DNA of 64,000 bases, from NCBI RefSeq assembly GCF_026212465.1, contig NC_080063.1, positions 7,697,702-7,761,701 of the forward strand, in the 5' to 3' direction. Source of the stretch: Amaranthus tricolor (taxonomy: Eukaryota; Streptophyta; Magnoliopsida; Caryophyllales; Amaranthaceae). Each line of letters starts with the position of its first letter. Position 1 is the stretch's first letter. Shown here in pieces: positions 1 through 13,566 of the stretch. A model generated the notes under the pieces. The model was given only the letters and a program-made list of their open reading frames with translations. It was not told the DNA's origin and made no database searches. A program made the translations under genes and the position numbers.

Positions 1-3000
1 AATGGAAGCCTCGTTGGAAAAAAGGAAAGGGAAACCACAAGAAGTTTTTCACGTGAAAAAAATGCTAATAGTGTAGATACATCAAAAGGAAAAGATGAAA
101 AGACTATGCTGCCAGGTTTTGCATTAAGTACTTACAAATCTTCTAGTATAAACAATGAAAAGAATAAACAATTGGCAGAATCATCCTTCATGGAGCGGAA
201 TGAGCAGGTGAATGATCCTGCGCGTCAACATGAGAAGCTTCCACCTCTTGCTGGAGCAAATGTGATGAATGTAATCTTGGTTGCTGCCGAATGTGCACCA
301 TGGTGTAAAACAGGTTTATATTTCCATGAACGACTTTTTCTTAGAGTACCACTACATTATGGAGTTTTGAAACCACTTTTACCTGTAACCCTAGGTGGTC
401 ATGACACTTCATCACTTTTGAAACCGCTTTTACCTGTAACCCTAGAATCATGAGGAAGTATTGAGAATTATTCTAAAAAACCAAGAACTTGGTGGTGAAG
501 ACACCTTAATATGGAGTTTTGAATGGGACATTCTGTTTGATGTCATTTCCATTTTTTGTGACCCCAAAATCTGCCAGTTATATTCTAAAGCTGCTACGGA
601 TGATTCAGTTGTCTGGCATCTTCAATGATGAAGAGCTCAACAATTTCAGACACAAACCTGTTAACTTTCCAGTGTAAAATGAGTGAGGGCAATCACTATG
701 ATAGTTATATTTTCTTATTTCTAATTACACTACATGTGAACGAGAAAATCACAAGTCTCTAAATGCTATGTTCTCAACATCGATATATTTGGAAAGCAAA
801 GCTGAATTTGCGGTAAATGAAGAAAACCATATTCACCATGTTGTTTGTTGTTTCTATAATGCGTTTGCGTGTTATTCTTATTCAGAATATTATCAGTCTC
901 CTTTTTAAGTGACCTTTATGTTGCGAAGGTTGACATCTGTCATAACTGGAAGATAAAATGCACTACATCACACCCAAACCCAAACATATTATTCTAGAAA
1001 ATTTGGCATGCATATAAGAAAAGATGAATAATAAACCATCAAACTTAATGTTGTGGACTTTTGTTCCAATCATTGAGTATTCTTGTTTTAGAAACAAATC
1101 CATGCGCTGATGCATCTATCAATAAGAACAAGTTACATTAAATTTTTACTCTCCTTTAGATTATAGTTGCAATACACTGATACAGATGATATCATGCACG
1201 TTGGCCTCTACATTGTTCTTTTGTTTATTTATTTTATTTTCTTGGTCAATTAAATTAATTGCTATGAGTTTTTATAGGTGGGCTTGGAGATGTTGCTGGG
1301 GCCTTGCCTAAAGCTTTGGCTCGCCGCGGGCATCGTGTAATGGTAAGACAAATGCGCTCTTTTTGTATAAAGTATTTTGTGATTTGCGCGAGAATCTTTC
1401 AATATCTTTCTAGAGTTAGACTGTACACAACTAGCAAAGGGATTTTTCTGTACATCAGGATGATTGTGTGAGGCTGTGAGCTATAAACATTGTGCATTCT
1501 ATCGTTTGGGGCTTTTCATTTCATTTTTTCATTGTGTTCCTTCTATTTTTTTCATTGAAAAAGTACAATTCTCCTGGATATTTCTTTAGATGTTTATTCT
1601 TGCTGAGCTACTTTGTTAAAGTTGCTGTTTTATATAAATTCAATCTGCCAGGTTGTCATACCTCGATATGGTGATTATGCTGATTGTCAAGATACAGGTG
1701 AAAGGAAAAGATACAAAGTACATGGCCAGGTAAATAATTCAAATTTCATCCTGGAATATTCATCATTTAGCTGCTATGTTTGAACTAAATTCAGCATTCT
1801 TGTTACAGGATATGGAAGTATCATATTTCCAAACATATATTGATGGTGTGGATTTTGTATTCATTGACACCCCAATGTTTCGCCATCTTGGGAACGATAT
1901 ATATGGAGGAAGTAGACTGGTATACAAAGTTTTTCTGTTTTGCACTATAATTTCTTTCAGTTGTCTGATATATATTGGCAAGCTTTCCAAGTGATGAAAT
2001 TAAGTCTTCTACTTCAGTTGCACATCGATTCTGCTGCTCGCTGATGTATACATGATTGTATACAATATTTTTTATGATGTATCGGACAGAGACATCATCA
2101 GAAGGTTTTACTTTGAAGCTTGAAAAAAATTTATAGGGCCTATAATTTTCAGTCTGTTTCAGACCAGAGGACATAATACTTTAGAGTGACATCTCCCATA
2201 TATGATTCATGGCATTTGTCTATCATTCATCTGACTCATGCTGTTTTTTTTAATGCACAAGAATGTTCATAAATGCAGAAAATATGAGGACTACTTAGAT
2301 ATGGAACTTGATGTGTGTTTGAAACTTATACTTTCTTTAGTTGTTTTCTAATCATTTGAATACAGGTAATTGTCTCCCATATTTAGGATTGAATTCCTTC
2401 TGTGATTTCTCTTTTAATTATATTCCTGATATTCTTCAATTTTGAAAACAGATAAAAACTAAGGGTTTTTCATGTTTCGGCAGGACATCTTGAAACGTAT
2501 GATTCTGTTTTGCAAGGCGGCAGTTGAGGTATAATTTCTAGACCTGGACTTTGCACTTCTCTCTTATTTGTTTTGGTTGTAAATTAGGGATACGTAGTAC
2601 GTACCTCCAAGCTAAAGCTAAAATTTACGGAAAGAAGTCAAAGTGAATCTAGCATAGATATATGAAGGGCCTAATTTTGCTCTCGTCTCTATCATTAACC
2701 GTTTTTTATTAATGAGGAAACTTCAGTAGTACATTATAGGGATAATAGATCCCTGGAAAGTTCAGCTATCTAACTACATTAGTATGCTACGGTCTCTTCT
2801 ACATAGCTCGTTCTAAAATAATGCTGAAAGCAGCCATCTAGGATATCTCAAATTGACCTCTACAACAATAGCTTTTTTTTTTGGAAAAATTGCTAAGAAT
2901 GATCCAACCTTTTCATGATTTCCCTACAATAATCCCAAGTATTAATTAACCATAAATAAACTCAAGTATTGGATTAGTTGTCTAGTAATAGTGTTGAGTT

Positions 3001-6000
3001 ACCTGTAACCGGCAAACAAATATTAAATCTTTTTTCTCCATTTGTTTCTACATTAAAGTAAATTTCATATAATTAAAAAAAATAAGTTACATTTACTTAT
3101 CTCTTAGCTAATCTTTTCCATCATCCGCCCACATAAACTCTGTACAATTCTGACTTCATCTTTCACCATCTCAATTAAAGATCCAAGCTTTAAATTTGAT
3201 GAAGCAAGGTTGCAATTGCTCCCAAGAATGTTGCTAAGGTGGGCATGGGTCAGCATATGGTTTGCATTGCCAGAATGTGGATGATGTAGTGGTCGTTCAG
3301 CAAAAAAAATAAAAATAGAATGGAGAGAGGAAGATTGAAACGTAGATGAAAGAGATGTTTAATCTTCTAAAGCTCCATGGTGAATAAACACATTTTAATT
3401 CTCAGCATAATTGGTATTGAAAGGTTTTTATAACTCTATTTAGATATTTTGTCTTTTCATCGCAAAATTTGATCGAGGCAAGCTCAATTACAAACTAAAG
3501 ACTAAATTTTATTTTAGTTTCTCACTTGTTGGGGACATGCCTGCTACTGATTTGTACTCATCCATCAATGAGAGTAAAATGAATGTTGGCTTTCAATAGT
3601 GACTTAAAATCCAAAAAGTATTAAGTTAATTTTTTAATTGACTATAAGAAAATTAATGGACATGAACATGGAAGAGATTATTATCAGATTTTAATGGGAA
3701 GAAGTTTTGCCTTTCATGATTGTAGAGAGACATAGGTTGTTTATCAAAAGATAAGAGAGAGAAAATACATGGGCAAAAAGTGATTTTAAACTCTATGTAC
3801 TGGTTTTAATGGAGAACCAAAAGAGATTAGGAAGATGGTGTTTTCAATGGTAAAATGATTTACAATAGCAAGTTAAAACAGTACTAACAATGCTACAGGT
3901 TAGATGATCTTATACTTGGGATTATTCATGGTTAATCAATAGTTGAGATTATTGTGGGAAAATCAATAAAAGGTTAGATTATTCTGGGTAATTTTTCCTT
4001 TTTTTTTTTAACCAATTTAGGATATCTCAAATTGACTCTTATTTATCATTTTTTTCACACCTGTACAAAATCTTGACAATTTGATCGATATATATTGTTG
4101 TAGATAGGTGAGGTAACTTTTTTTCCTAATGAGCTTTGTCTTACATTTGATACTAAGAGGTGACACTTGGGTTGATTGGGTCCACACTCCATATCATGGG
4201 CAAGTTCCCTTTTACTCTCACAACCATAAGTTTAATTGCATCTAGGGATGGAAAACTGGACGAACGTTGCAGTACCCTTTCTTTTATACTTATATTCTCC
4301 TAAAATGTCCATACCCACTACTTACCCACCATCCATCCCTTTACTAGGGTATATTTCATACCTACGCCTGCCCACATGGATACGTATACAAACCCAACCT
4401 CATGGATTAGTTGATTAGGTATATCTATCACGACCATACACGTCTTATAACCGCCCCATCCCCACCCATAAATTCAGAAATTTTAATATATTTTTATGAA
4501 AAAAATTCGCTAATATTATATGAATGATATATATTATACATTAATATATTGTGAGTACGAAGTGGGAAATTCTGGAAATGGTGATTGGGTATTGGGTTAA
4601 GTGGAACAAGTATAGGGTGCATTGGGCATGTATTAAGCATGTAAGCTATCATACCCACCACCTACTTGGTTTTTCATGCTTAGATCCACTCACTACTCGC
4701 TAAATTCATACTCATACATCCCATCTATGGAGGATGCGATACGAAGCTGCTAATCTACCTCCCTAAGTGCATCATTTTGGCGCACACCACAATTTTAAAT
4801 CAAGAGATTTCATCCATACCTTATATTGCTTTGATTTTAGGAAAGTTTGCATATCTTTGTTCCACTTTGGAACGTGGTACAAAATATCATCTACATCACT
4901 ATATCACAATTAACCATGTTTGCACTATGAATCGGAAGCTAGATTGCTGATTTTGGTTAGTAAATTCACACACATGAGATGATTCTGGACGTGTAGTTTT
5001 AGGAAGATAAATGTCCTTATTTTGGTGTATAGATTACCGCTTTGTGCAACCTTCAATATAAACCATTATATCGTATTTTGGTAGATAAAAACATTGTTTC
5101 CATATTGTGTGTTATTTCATTTTAAGAAACATGTCTTAGCAAGATCAATGGTGAATAATGGAAGGAGAATGTCTTCATGGATAGAAACTCTACTGTCTTT
5201 TGCTTAGGGTTCTTTGGCAATTCTTTAAGTAATATATGTTTTTATTTTTTGCTGTAGCTAATTTGAGAATTATGTCTTATGCCTCTCTTTAAATAACTTA
5301 GATTGTTTTTGGTGATTGAGTTGAATGCAAATTGAATTTTTCAAACATTTTGAGGTTTGTGAGAACGTTCGTGCGATTGATGAGCATTGATATAATAATG
5401 AATAAGATTAGAAATACCAACTCGAAAGATAAATATAAATACTAAAATATAATTAAATTAAAGATAAGGTAGTCATACTACTAATATGCTAATTAGCTTT
5501 GGATGTGATGGCTTCTTATGTTTCGGTTGCTCGGAGAAAGGCATTTGAGTTGCATTTCTTTTGCTAATTGAACAACTTACCACATTGCAATTGTTAGAAG
5601 AATTTTAAATGTGATTAGGATCATTGGCAAAATTTTGGTCAAAAGTTGAAGCGGCAAAGTCCATTATTTTAGACTTTAAATTGAGGTAGAAAGAGTGGGG
5701 GACAAAGGTTTGAACTTTGAACTTGTGACCTCCTGATTATAATTATTAATTTTACCACTAGTCTAACCATTATTTATTTATTTATGATATTTGATGGTGT
5801 CATTATGGATATTTATTATATTCGGGAAAAACCCGGAGAAACCCCCTTTTGCCTCCTCCTTGTTTTAACACTATTAAGATCCCGATCCGTACAAGATCCT
5901 ACCATTTTACTATCCAAAAACAAGTGAACGATCTGAATCTTAAATACAATTCTAATGTTCCTAGGATCTTGTGATCCTAATTGGATAAAAATTTGGGTGG

Positions 6001-8086
6001 TAGAATTAGAACACGATTCTACGATCCTACCATCGAAATTCGAACAATTTGTGTAGTCCTTTTGGAAATTCCTATATACTTGCTTTTGCAATACTATTTT
6101 TTTCCTCTCTTTCTATATTATTCTTTGCATTCCCTGCCCTCTTATAACTGTACCAAACATAAGCTTGATTAGTGTTTGTTCTTTCCAGGTTCCTTGGCAT
6201 GTTCCTTGTGGAGGTGTGTGCTACGGCGATGGAAATTTAGTTTTCATTGCTAATGATTGGCATACTGCACTGCTCCCTGTGTATTTGAAGGCATACTATC
6301 GGGACAATGGACTGATGAAGTACACACGATCAGTGCTTGTTATCCACAATATAGCACATCAGGTACCCTGCTAAGTTATTGAGCTTAGCGTTGTAATTAA
6401 TTGCATGGTATTTCTTGGTAAATACGCTGTTAACAGCTTTTAGCTGGAGACTGTCTTATATTCATCTAAATCAGTAAAAATCTCACCTAAAAACACTTAT
6501 CACAGACATGTATCATGTGTGAGGGTGATTTCTATAAGGCAAGATATAAAAAGTCGAGATCTGGGTATGGCTTATACACCAATTTAATTCTTGCTGGTCT
6601 TTTCCAGGCATTATATACTGTTATTTTTTCAAATATGATGAAGCCTATGGCATCTAGTTTGTCCCCTTTATAAACTTGTCTTTTCACTTTTGGGGATGCT
6701 TTAGCTACCCATCTTTTTTCTTCAAAAAAATACAACTTTTTCATCCTAAGCGTTTTCTTCTTTTATGGAAACTTAGACTTTGTCTTTTTGTGAGGTATTG
6801 GTTAAATGTCATATACATCACGCGATTACCACCAGAGCCAAGTGAATAGGCAGAGTTTGGTGATTTGGATGTCTGCAACTATACCCTTGTAATAACAAAG
6901 TTGTTTCCGATTAACCCTTGATTTGGATAAATATATCAGCTTGTCTGGTTTAGTAATCTTGTATCATGTCTTTTCAATATAGGGTGAATGAAGGTGTACA
7001 ATCTTTCTATAGTTGAAATATTGGCCCATGAGAGCGTTGTCTGCTCATGGGCAGTAACAAATGCTGTTTGATTAATCTAGTTTTGTGTGTCAAGATTTTT
7101 TGAATTATCAACCAATTGATACTTGTCAGGGCCGGGGTCCAGTAGATGACTTCTCTTATGTGGACCTTCCTTCACACTATATTGACTACTTCAAGCTGTA
7201 TGATCCTGTTGGTGGGGAGCATTTTAATATCTTTGCTGCTGGTCTGAAGGCTGCGGATCGTATTTTGACTGTTAGTCATGGATATGCCTGGGAGTTGAAA
7301 ACACAGGAGGGTGGTTGGGGTTTACATGAGATCATTAACCAGAATGATTGGAAATTGAAAGGGATAGTGAATGGGATTGATGTGACGGAATGGAACCCAC
7401 AGTTAGATGTTCATTTACAATCTGATGGTTACACCAACTATTCACTCGAGACACTTAAACCCGGAAAAGCACAGTGCAAGGAGGCTTTGCAGAAGGAACT
7501 TGGTTTGCCTGTTCGATCGGACGTTCCATTGATTGGTTTCATTGGGAGGCTAGATGGTCAGAAAGGTGTTGACATCATTGCAGAATCAATTCCCTGGTTA
7601 AGCGGCCAAGATGTGCAATTAGTCATGTTAGGTACTGGGAGGCCCGACCTTGAACAGATGCTCCGGCAGTTTGAGAGTCAATACCCGGATAAAATAAGGG
7701 GATGGGTTGGGTTTTCTGTGAAGACAGCACATCGGATCACAGCTGGAGCCGATATTTTGCTCATGCCTTCAAAATTTGAGCCTTGTGGGCTTAACCAACT
7801 ATATGCGATGAATTATGGTACTGTTCCAGTTGTTCATGCTGTTGGTGGACTGAGAGATACTGTCCAACCTTTTGATCCATATAATAACACAGGCCTTGGT
7901 TGGACATTCGACCGAGCTGAAGCAAATCGTCTGATTAATGCTTTAGGGAACTGTTTATTGACTTACCATCAGTACAAGGATAGTTGGGTAGGCCTCCAAA
8001 TACGCGGAATGACACAAGATCTTAGTTGGGACCATGCTGCGGAGCTTTATGAGGAAGTCCTCGTTGCTGCGAAGTACCAATGGTGA
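1..8086 (+). CDS. SS2: Soluble starch synthase II, plastidic (5' part outside window)
   Basis: This enzyme transfers glucose from ADP-glucose to the non-reducing ends of amylopectin chains inside plastids (glycosyltransferase family 5). Exons seen: 1-313 (already open at base 1), 1278-1342, 1652-1729, 1809-1919, 2484-2528, 6189-6362 and 7130-8086 (stop TGA 8084-8086). All introns are GT-AG and the joins keep frame, giving 580 residues in the window. The first about 80 residues are a Ser/Lys/Glu-rich linker. The GT5 domain then starts at [13 protein letters not shown] and runs into K-T-G-G-L-G-D, which is split by the first intron and binds ADP-glucose. Further GT5 landmarks are [42 protein letters not shown] and AVGGLRDTV. 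The text matches class II starch synthases better than GBSS or SSI. The residue before KTGGL is Cys, where I expect Ser. The transit peptide and the true start lie upstream of the window. Confidence 0.96.
2883..3998. mobile_element. Mutator-like MITE with about 100-bp terminal inverted repeats, in SS2 intron 5
   Basis: The 3.66-kb fifth intron of SS2 (2529-6188) holds an element whose two ends are imperfect inverted repeats of roughly 100 bp, beginning GGAAAAATT. The left arm is about 2883-2985 and the right arm about 3895-3998. T runs of 10 and 11 bases abut the two ends, so a 9-bp poly-T target duplication is possible, as expected of Mutator-type insertion. There is no coding potential inside. 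The class assignment is an inference from TIR length and the presumed 9-bp duplication. Confidence 0.65.
4235..4690. mobile_element. Possible degenerate non-autonomous hAT-like element in SS2 intron 5
   Basis: The stretch starts with CTAGGGATGGAAAACT and ends with an imperfect inverted copy near 4670 (TTTTTCATGCTTAG). It has internal runs of ACCCAC/GGGTAT-type motifs of the kind found in many short hAT-like plant elements. I could not find a convincing 8-bp target duplication, so the limits are approximate. The rest of the intron (about 4700-6188) shows nothing I can name. Confidence 0.35.
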
Positions 8087-9339
8087 TCTACCATTACACT
8101 AAGTTGGCGCAAAAGTCTATTCATTCTACTATAAGAAGGAACTTGAATATGGGTCTGTTAAGTAAATAGGTTGAAGTCAAGATGTGAGCTTCTTGCATTT
8201 CTCTGATTGCTGCTTTGAGTGTAATCTCATTCGGTGACACTTTAAAATTGTACATGATAGCGGCGTCAAGCAACAAATGCAAGGAGCGTTTTGTGGAAGA
8301 ATAATATCACTATATAGAACATTATACAGTCAATCGTGCTCGTTCTTTTGAGTTGTTTTCATCGTTATCCTTTGAATAACAACTTATAGAATGTCGATGA
8401 ATGGCACTTTGCTGCCTAATAATATTTTGCGCGGAGACATTGTAAAAGGGAAAACTAGATTGTTTTGCTTCCCCACGACTTGATCACAATGCTTTAAGTC
8501 AATCGTATCATAAAGGTAGATGTGCAGTCACCAATGGATGTCAGTTGTCAATGCAATTGCAATATGAATACTCTACCATTCCATTGAATTGCAACATTTG
8601 TATTTTAAAGTGAGTAACTTTTGTATAGTAAATATAGCAAATTTAATGGAACAGTAAATATAGCAAATTTGATGAAACAAATGAAGTATTCTTTATCGCA
8701 ACTCCGGGCAAGTAGCCTTTTTGTATTAACAACAACCAACGATGGTGGAGCATTCAATTCACTCTTTATCTCTACTTCACTTAAACGTTAAATGACATTC
8801 CATGAAAAACTAGTAGCCTTATGTTTATTCACTTTGCAGGCCATAACCTCGTTAATGAGACCAAAGGGTAATTCAAACAGCTTACAAAATTCTTCTAAGA
8901 ATTTGCTCTTACAACTACAATTAGAACTCCAAATGAAACAGTTTGATGTCGTTTATGTTGAACATTTTAAACATACTCGTAACCTCAAACAAAATACCAT
9001 GGTTTTAGACAACAAACTCGTGACTAGGAAATCGAATACCCCACCTTTGATTTCTCAACCTAATCAAAAAATAACTCACCCTATTAGCTCATCCATCAAG
9101 ACCTACAACCCTCGGAGGCAAAATCATGACTTTAGGTGAGAAAGGATCAAACATTTTCATATCAACATGACAAATACACTTTTAGTTATCAAACTTTCAT
9201 CAAAAACAAGACTAACGCATATTGTGACTCGAACTTTGAGTTTAATAATTCATAGGCCAGATATCTCACATTCAAATACTATATTCTTATAAATTTTTGA
9301 GGTTGGTCCTTAGTCAATCTTCGCCCACTAAAAACTTCG
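8087..9339. other. SS2 3' flank, no gene seen
   Basis: This is AT-rich sequence after the SS2 stop that should include its 3' UTR. A short direct duplication (GTAAATATAGCAAATTT) occurs near 8629 and 8655. An open frame at 8792-9139 has no recognisable domain and a composition like translated spacer, so I do not call it a gene. Confidence 0.5.
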
Positions 9340-9353
9340 CCCTTACCCACAAC

Positions 9354-9584
9354 AAAAGGTAAAGGTAAAAGGACACTCCCAGTATCCCGCACAAAGTAGG
9401 TAGGGTTCGAGTGAGGGTTTTCTTTTTCCTGAAAGATACGGACAAATCATACCAGTTCTCCCAAGGAGGGAATAAAGAAAGATGCACGCAGTCAAGAAAC
9501 CCTCAACTGATACCTGCGCCCAGTAGGGATCAAACCCCAAACCTTCTGCTCCACATGCACATGCTCTTTCCATTAAGCCACAAA
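9354..9584 (-). mobile_element. tRNA-derived SINE
   Basis: Read on the minus strand, the element begins with a tRNA-like head. It has a box-A-like segment (TGGCTTAATGG, about 9568-9578) and a box-B-like segment (GGTTTGATCCC, about 9528-9538), then a non-tRNA body and a T-rich 3' end. Imperfect 14-bp direct repeats flank it: CCCTTACCCACAAC at 9340-9353 and CCCTTACCCATAAC at 9585-9598, with one mismatch. The promoter boxes, small size (231 bp) and target duplication together mark it as a SINE. It sits between the 3' ends of SS2 and the AVT1-like gene. Confidence 0.8.
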
Positions 9585-9695
9585 CCCTTACCCATAACCA
9601 CAATAATAAATAGTTAAATACTCTTCAAGATCACATAGAGATGCAAATCATTCAAATTAATATAACACAATTGTCAAAAGTTTACAATTTCCTTT

Positions 9696-12600
9696 TCAAG
9701 ATCTCATGATTTCACCAAGAATTTGAAGCACCGAAGTATAAGTACCAAAAATTACAATCAAAACACTAAGTAGTAGAATAGCCAAAATAAGCACCATCTC
9801 AACTCCCCATTTAGTGCCTGAAATTTTCAAGTAACACAAACAAGGTATTGTTAATGAAGCCGTAGCACTTAGTAAAGCTCCAACAAGTGACATTAGATAC
9901 CCAAAGAATGGAACAGACAAAGCTACAATTACTTGTGTAGCTACCAAAATTGTTCTCAACACAATTTTGAATGATTTTTTGTTTTGGTATGTTGGAAACC
10001 AACTTTCTAAAGACATCGCCACTGGTTTTAACATGAGTGCATACTTTGCTAGTGGAATTACCAATGTTGTGAAGATTGCTACATGTGAACCCATTTTTTG
10101 CTTCGGAAGGTTTAATGTTATTTGGGATTCCAATTCTGGTCCGAACATTAAATATCCAAGAATTGCCATTATAGCGTAACCAAGGGTACATACGGCAAAA
10201 CATATAAGCAAGACCTATCATAAATACAAAAATGCACTAAGCAGATTCAAAAATAAAAAATAGAAGTATATTTTAGTGTTAGATGCTAATAATGAAATAA
10301 ATAAAGCCAAACCAATACCAAATAATTTGAATAGCATTCCAAGAAATAATGAATTTGACAATAGTGGTGGACGTATTTTGGGCTTATCGCCTTAGGATCA
10401 GAGTTTACTATCTACCATTCATCTAAATTAAAAATTTTGAATTGTTAACATTTTAAAAAAAAGTTCAATATTTAAAATAAAAATGTCATTGTCCCTCTAA
10501 TTTTTTTGTTTCTGTGCAATTATTATAATTAAATTTAAAAATTCCATACTTAAAATGCCTAGTGAGGCGCCACTATTTATCACCTCTAATGTGCATGCTG
10601 GAAGAATGAAGCTTAAGAAAATAGTTTGTTAGCCAGGCATTCGCATTTACCCTAGATTTTTATAAAAACAAATAAAAATAAACAATTTAAACACAATATT
10701 ATATATATAAAGGACATTTTTTTTTTTGAAATGGCGACGGATTGAGGTCATAGCTATATTTTTTAAAAATTTGCTGAAAGGTGGCGACGAGATGGGTCGT
10801 GGCCTTTTAGGCAACAACTTGGCATTGCGTCTGAATTTAGTGTCCACTACAACAGCGATGAGCAAAAAAAAGCGTCGCTAAAGCCATTTAGGCGACGCCA
10901 GATGCCATCGTTATTGGTGCCTATCTGTGTAGTGTCAAAAAGTAGCGCGCCAGCTACTAGCTAGCTAAGCATGAGCAGAGCATTTACCGTAGAAAATTGT
11001 TGTTTGTTGTGCATAGAAGTATAGAGAGGAGGAAACACAGGGTGAGCAGTATAACAAAACATGAACAAACTAACAGCAGTCGGCAATCCATTCAACTTGA
11101 ACAATTCTCCTTTTGTTTCGAACCCAATTCCTTCGAACGCACCAACCCATATGACCGATATTAGTATCACAAACGAAGCTACAACACCACCAGCAGAGAT
11201 ATACGCAAGTATGCTAAGATCATCTAACCAAACAGTCGGTAAAACAATCAGAGCCACGATTATAATGAAGCTCGATTTTCCGTCGATTGAAATTCCAATC
11301 AATTCGACAGTCAAATCGGGAAATAAATTGTTTAAATTGTCGCCCTCTAAAATTAGGGATCCTGTGATAACCATATAGAGATCTGCGTAAAGAACTAGGG
11401 TTACCAGAATTTTGCCGATGTTACCAAATGCATGTTCGCCTATATCAGGATATGATTTGATGGTTGGATCGACATCCATGCACCTTTTTACAAGTAAACC
11501 CGTGTATGTAGCCGCCATGGATATGATGAAAAGTAAGATTAAGCTCAGCCATCCTCCTGATGCCAATGCATATGGAACCGATAGAATTCCGATTCCTACA
11601 GAGTGTCACAGTATTACCACAGAATTAGGATTAAAGTTCATATTATCATGAGTAATGTCTGGTGTACAAATTTGTGTGTCGCAACATCTTGTTTTGTTAC
11701 ATTGAACATATAATGAAATTCTCATCTTGAATTTTTATTGTGCCCATTTTTAGAAAGATTTTATAAGAGTCGTGTTAAAATGGGTCGCGCCAAAAACGAA
11801 TTCTACTATAATTAGAATGAAGCGGACTATAAAAAGGCATAATAAGGGTCAAAAAAGCCCTTTTAAATAGCATTATTGATGGATAATTTTATTATTATAA
11901 ATGACAATGACAATAGAGATTATTAATGTTTCTACAATTTAATCATTATAAATATTAATTTAATTATTATAAATTCATTAATAAGGATTATAATAATTGA
12001 GTCAATCTCATGTGCGATGGTTGTACACATGCGACCAACCCACAATCCCAGCCCAACTCCCCTCAATACAATTCCAGCCTATTTAAGTTGTAAAATGCCT
12101 AATTCAATAATTATAATGTCTACTTCAAGGCTTAAAATGACAACTCGAAGCTTCAAACTACCAAATGAACTCTTAGAATGTCAATTCCATTTGCCTACTC
12201 CAATACTTAAGTTTAATATTGTACTCCAAGCCTAAATTTGCCAATTTCAAGCCTTAAAATGACAATTACAAAGCTTAAATTGCCTAATATAATACTTAAG
12301 TTTAATATCCTAATCAAAACCTTAAAATGTCAACTCCAAGACTCAAATTTTTAATTACAAAGCTTAAAATGCCTGCTCTATGACTTAAGTACTATAATTT
12401 TTTTATACCTTATCCCATTAACTAATATTCCTTCTGTACTATACATTTTTAAATGTTTATTCCAAGGCTAAAAATCCTCATTCAATTGATCAAAAGGCCC
12501 ATCAAATCAAATTCCTCTTAGGCATTTCTTCAAACACTTGGCATGCAAGCTCAAAAAATGAGAACTAAATCAAAAATATTAATATGATAAGTATACATTA

Positions 12601-13506
12601 AAGCATGGAAAATATACAATAATAAAAAATTTATAAAAATTCTCTTTAAAAAACAAAATAAAGGTATCAATTATTTTATGACTTCCATACAAATTAGATC
12701 TCAATTATACTTACAAAGGAATACCTATTATACCAATAATTTCTTAACTACTATATTTGATCAAACGTAAACACAAATAATCTTCAAACACAAACATATA
12801 ACTACTACACTTAGATGATTGAAATGTATCCAATTAAAATGATCTATTTGTAGATGTCATGGGAAAAAATTTAGAAGTCGTACAACTACATAGAGATGGA
12901 GGCAAAAATAGATTCATCAGTTGGAGATGTTTCATCATCTCCATCTCCATACTTGTCATCATCATTATCATCATTGTCTTTAACATCAAGCAATGGCTAC
13001 CTAATGTACATTATAAATTGAAATCTTGATATCATGAAAGAATTCTATCTTGTATAATCAAGCAAACAAAAATACATAGAGACCACTGAAAAAGTAAATC
13101 AGAAAAAAAAAAGGAGAGAGAAAGAGGACCGGTAAAGTAGTTTTTTCTTTTAATTTTCTTAATGGGCTACCAAGCCCAATATAACGTGTGGTCTCACACA
13201 TAAGACCCTCTCACAAGAGAATTGGTGATAATAATAAAAACAGTCGGGCTTTGAAAGCGCAACCCTTATAAAGCCCATATTAAGTTTAAAGAGTCCTTAT
13301 CCGATTCGGCCCATATTTACCTAGGCCTAACCCTGCCTTATCCGGCCCATTGAACACCCATATTTGTATCGATGAAATAAAGATAATTGTGCATATTTTA
13401 TAAGTCATTAGAGTCATTCCTCCTTTTGTTAAATGGTTTTGAAATGGTATATGTTTGACTTATGATGTGATTGTAACATCCGTCTTTTAAAAAAAATAAT
13501 AAAATA

Positions 13507-13566
<60 letters not shown>

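Noticed and set aside
365..445. Two TAACCCTAG-containing copies 51 bases apart, considered as telomere-like repeats
   Set aside because: There are only two copies within a simple 51-bp duplication in SS2 intron 1, not a telomeric array.
8792..9139. 115-codon plus-strand frame downstream of SS2
   Set aside because: No domain, no splice-site or start context, and spacer-like composition.
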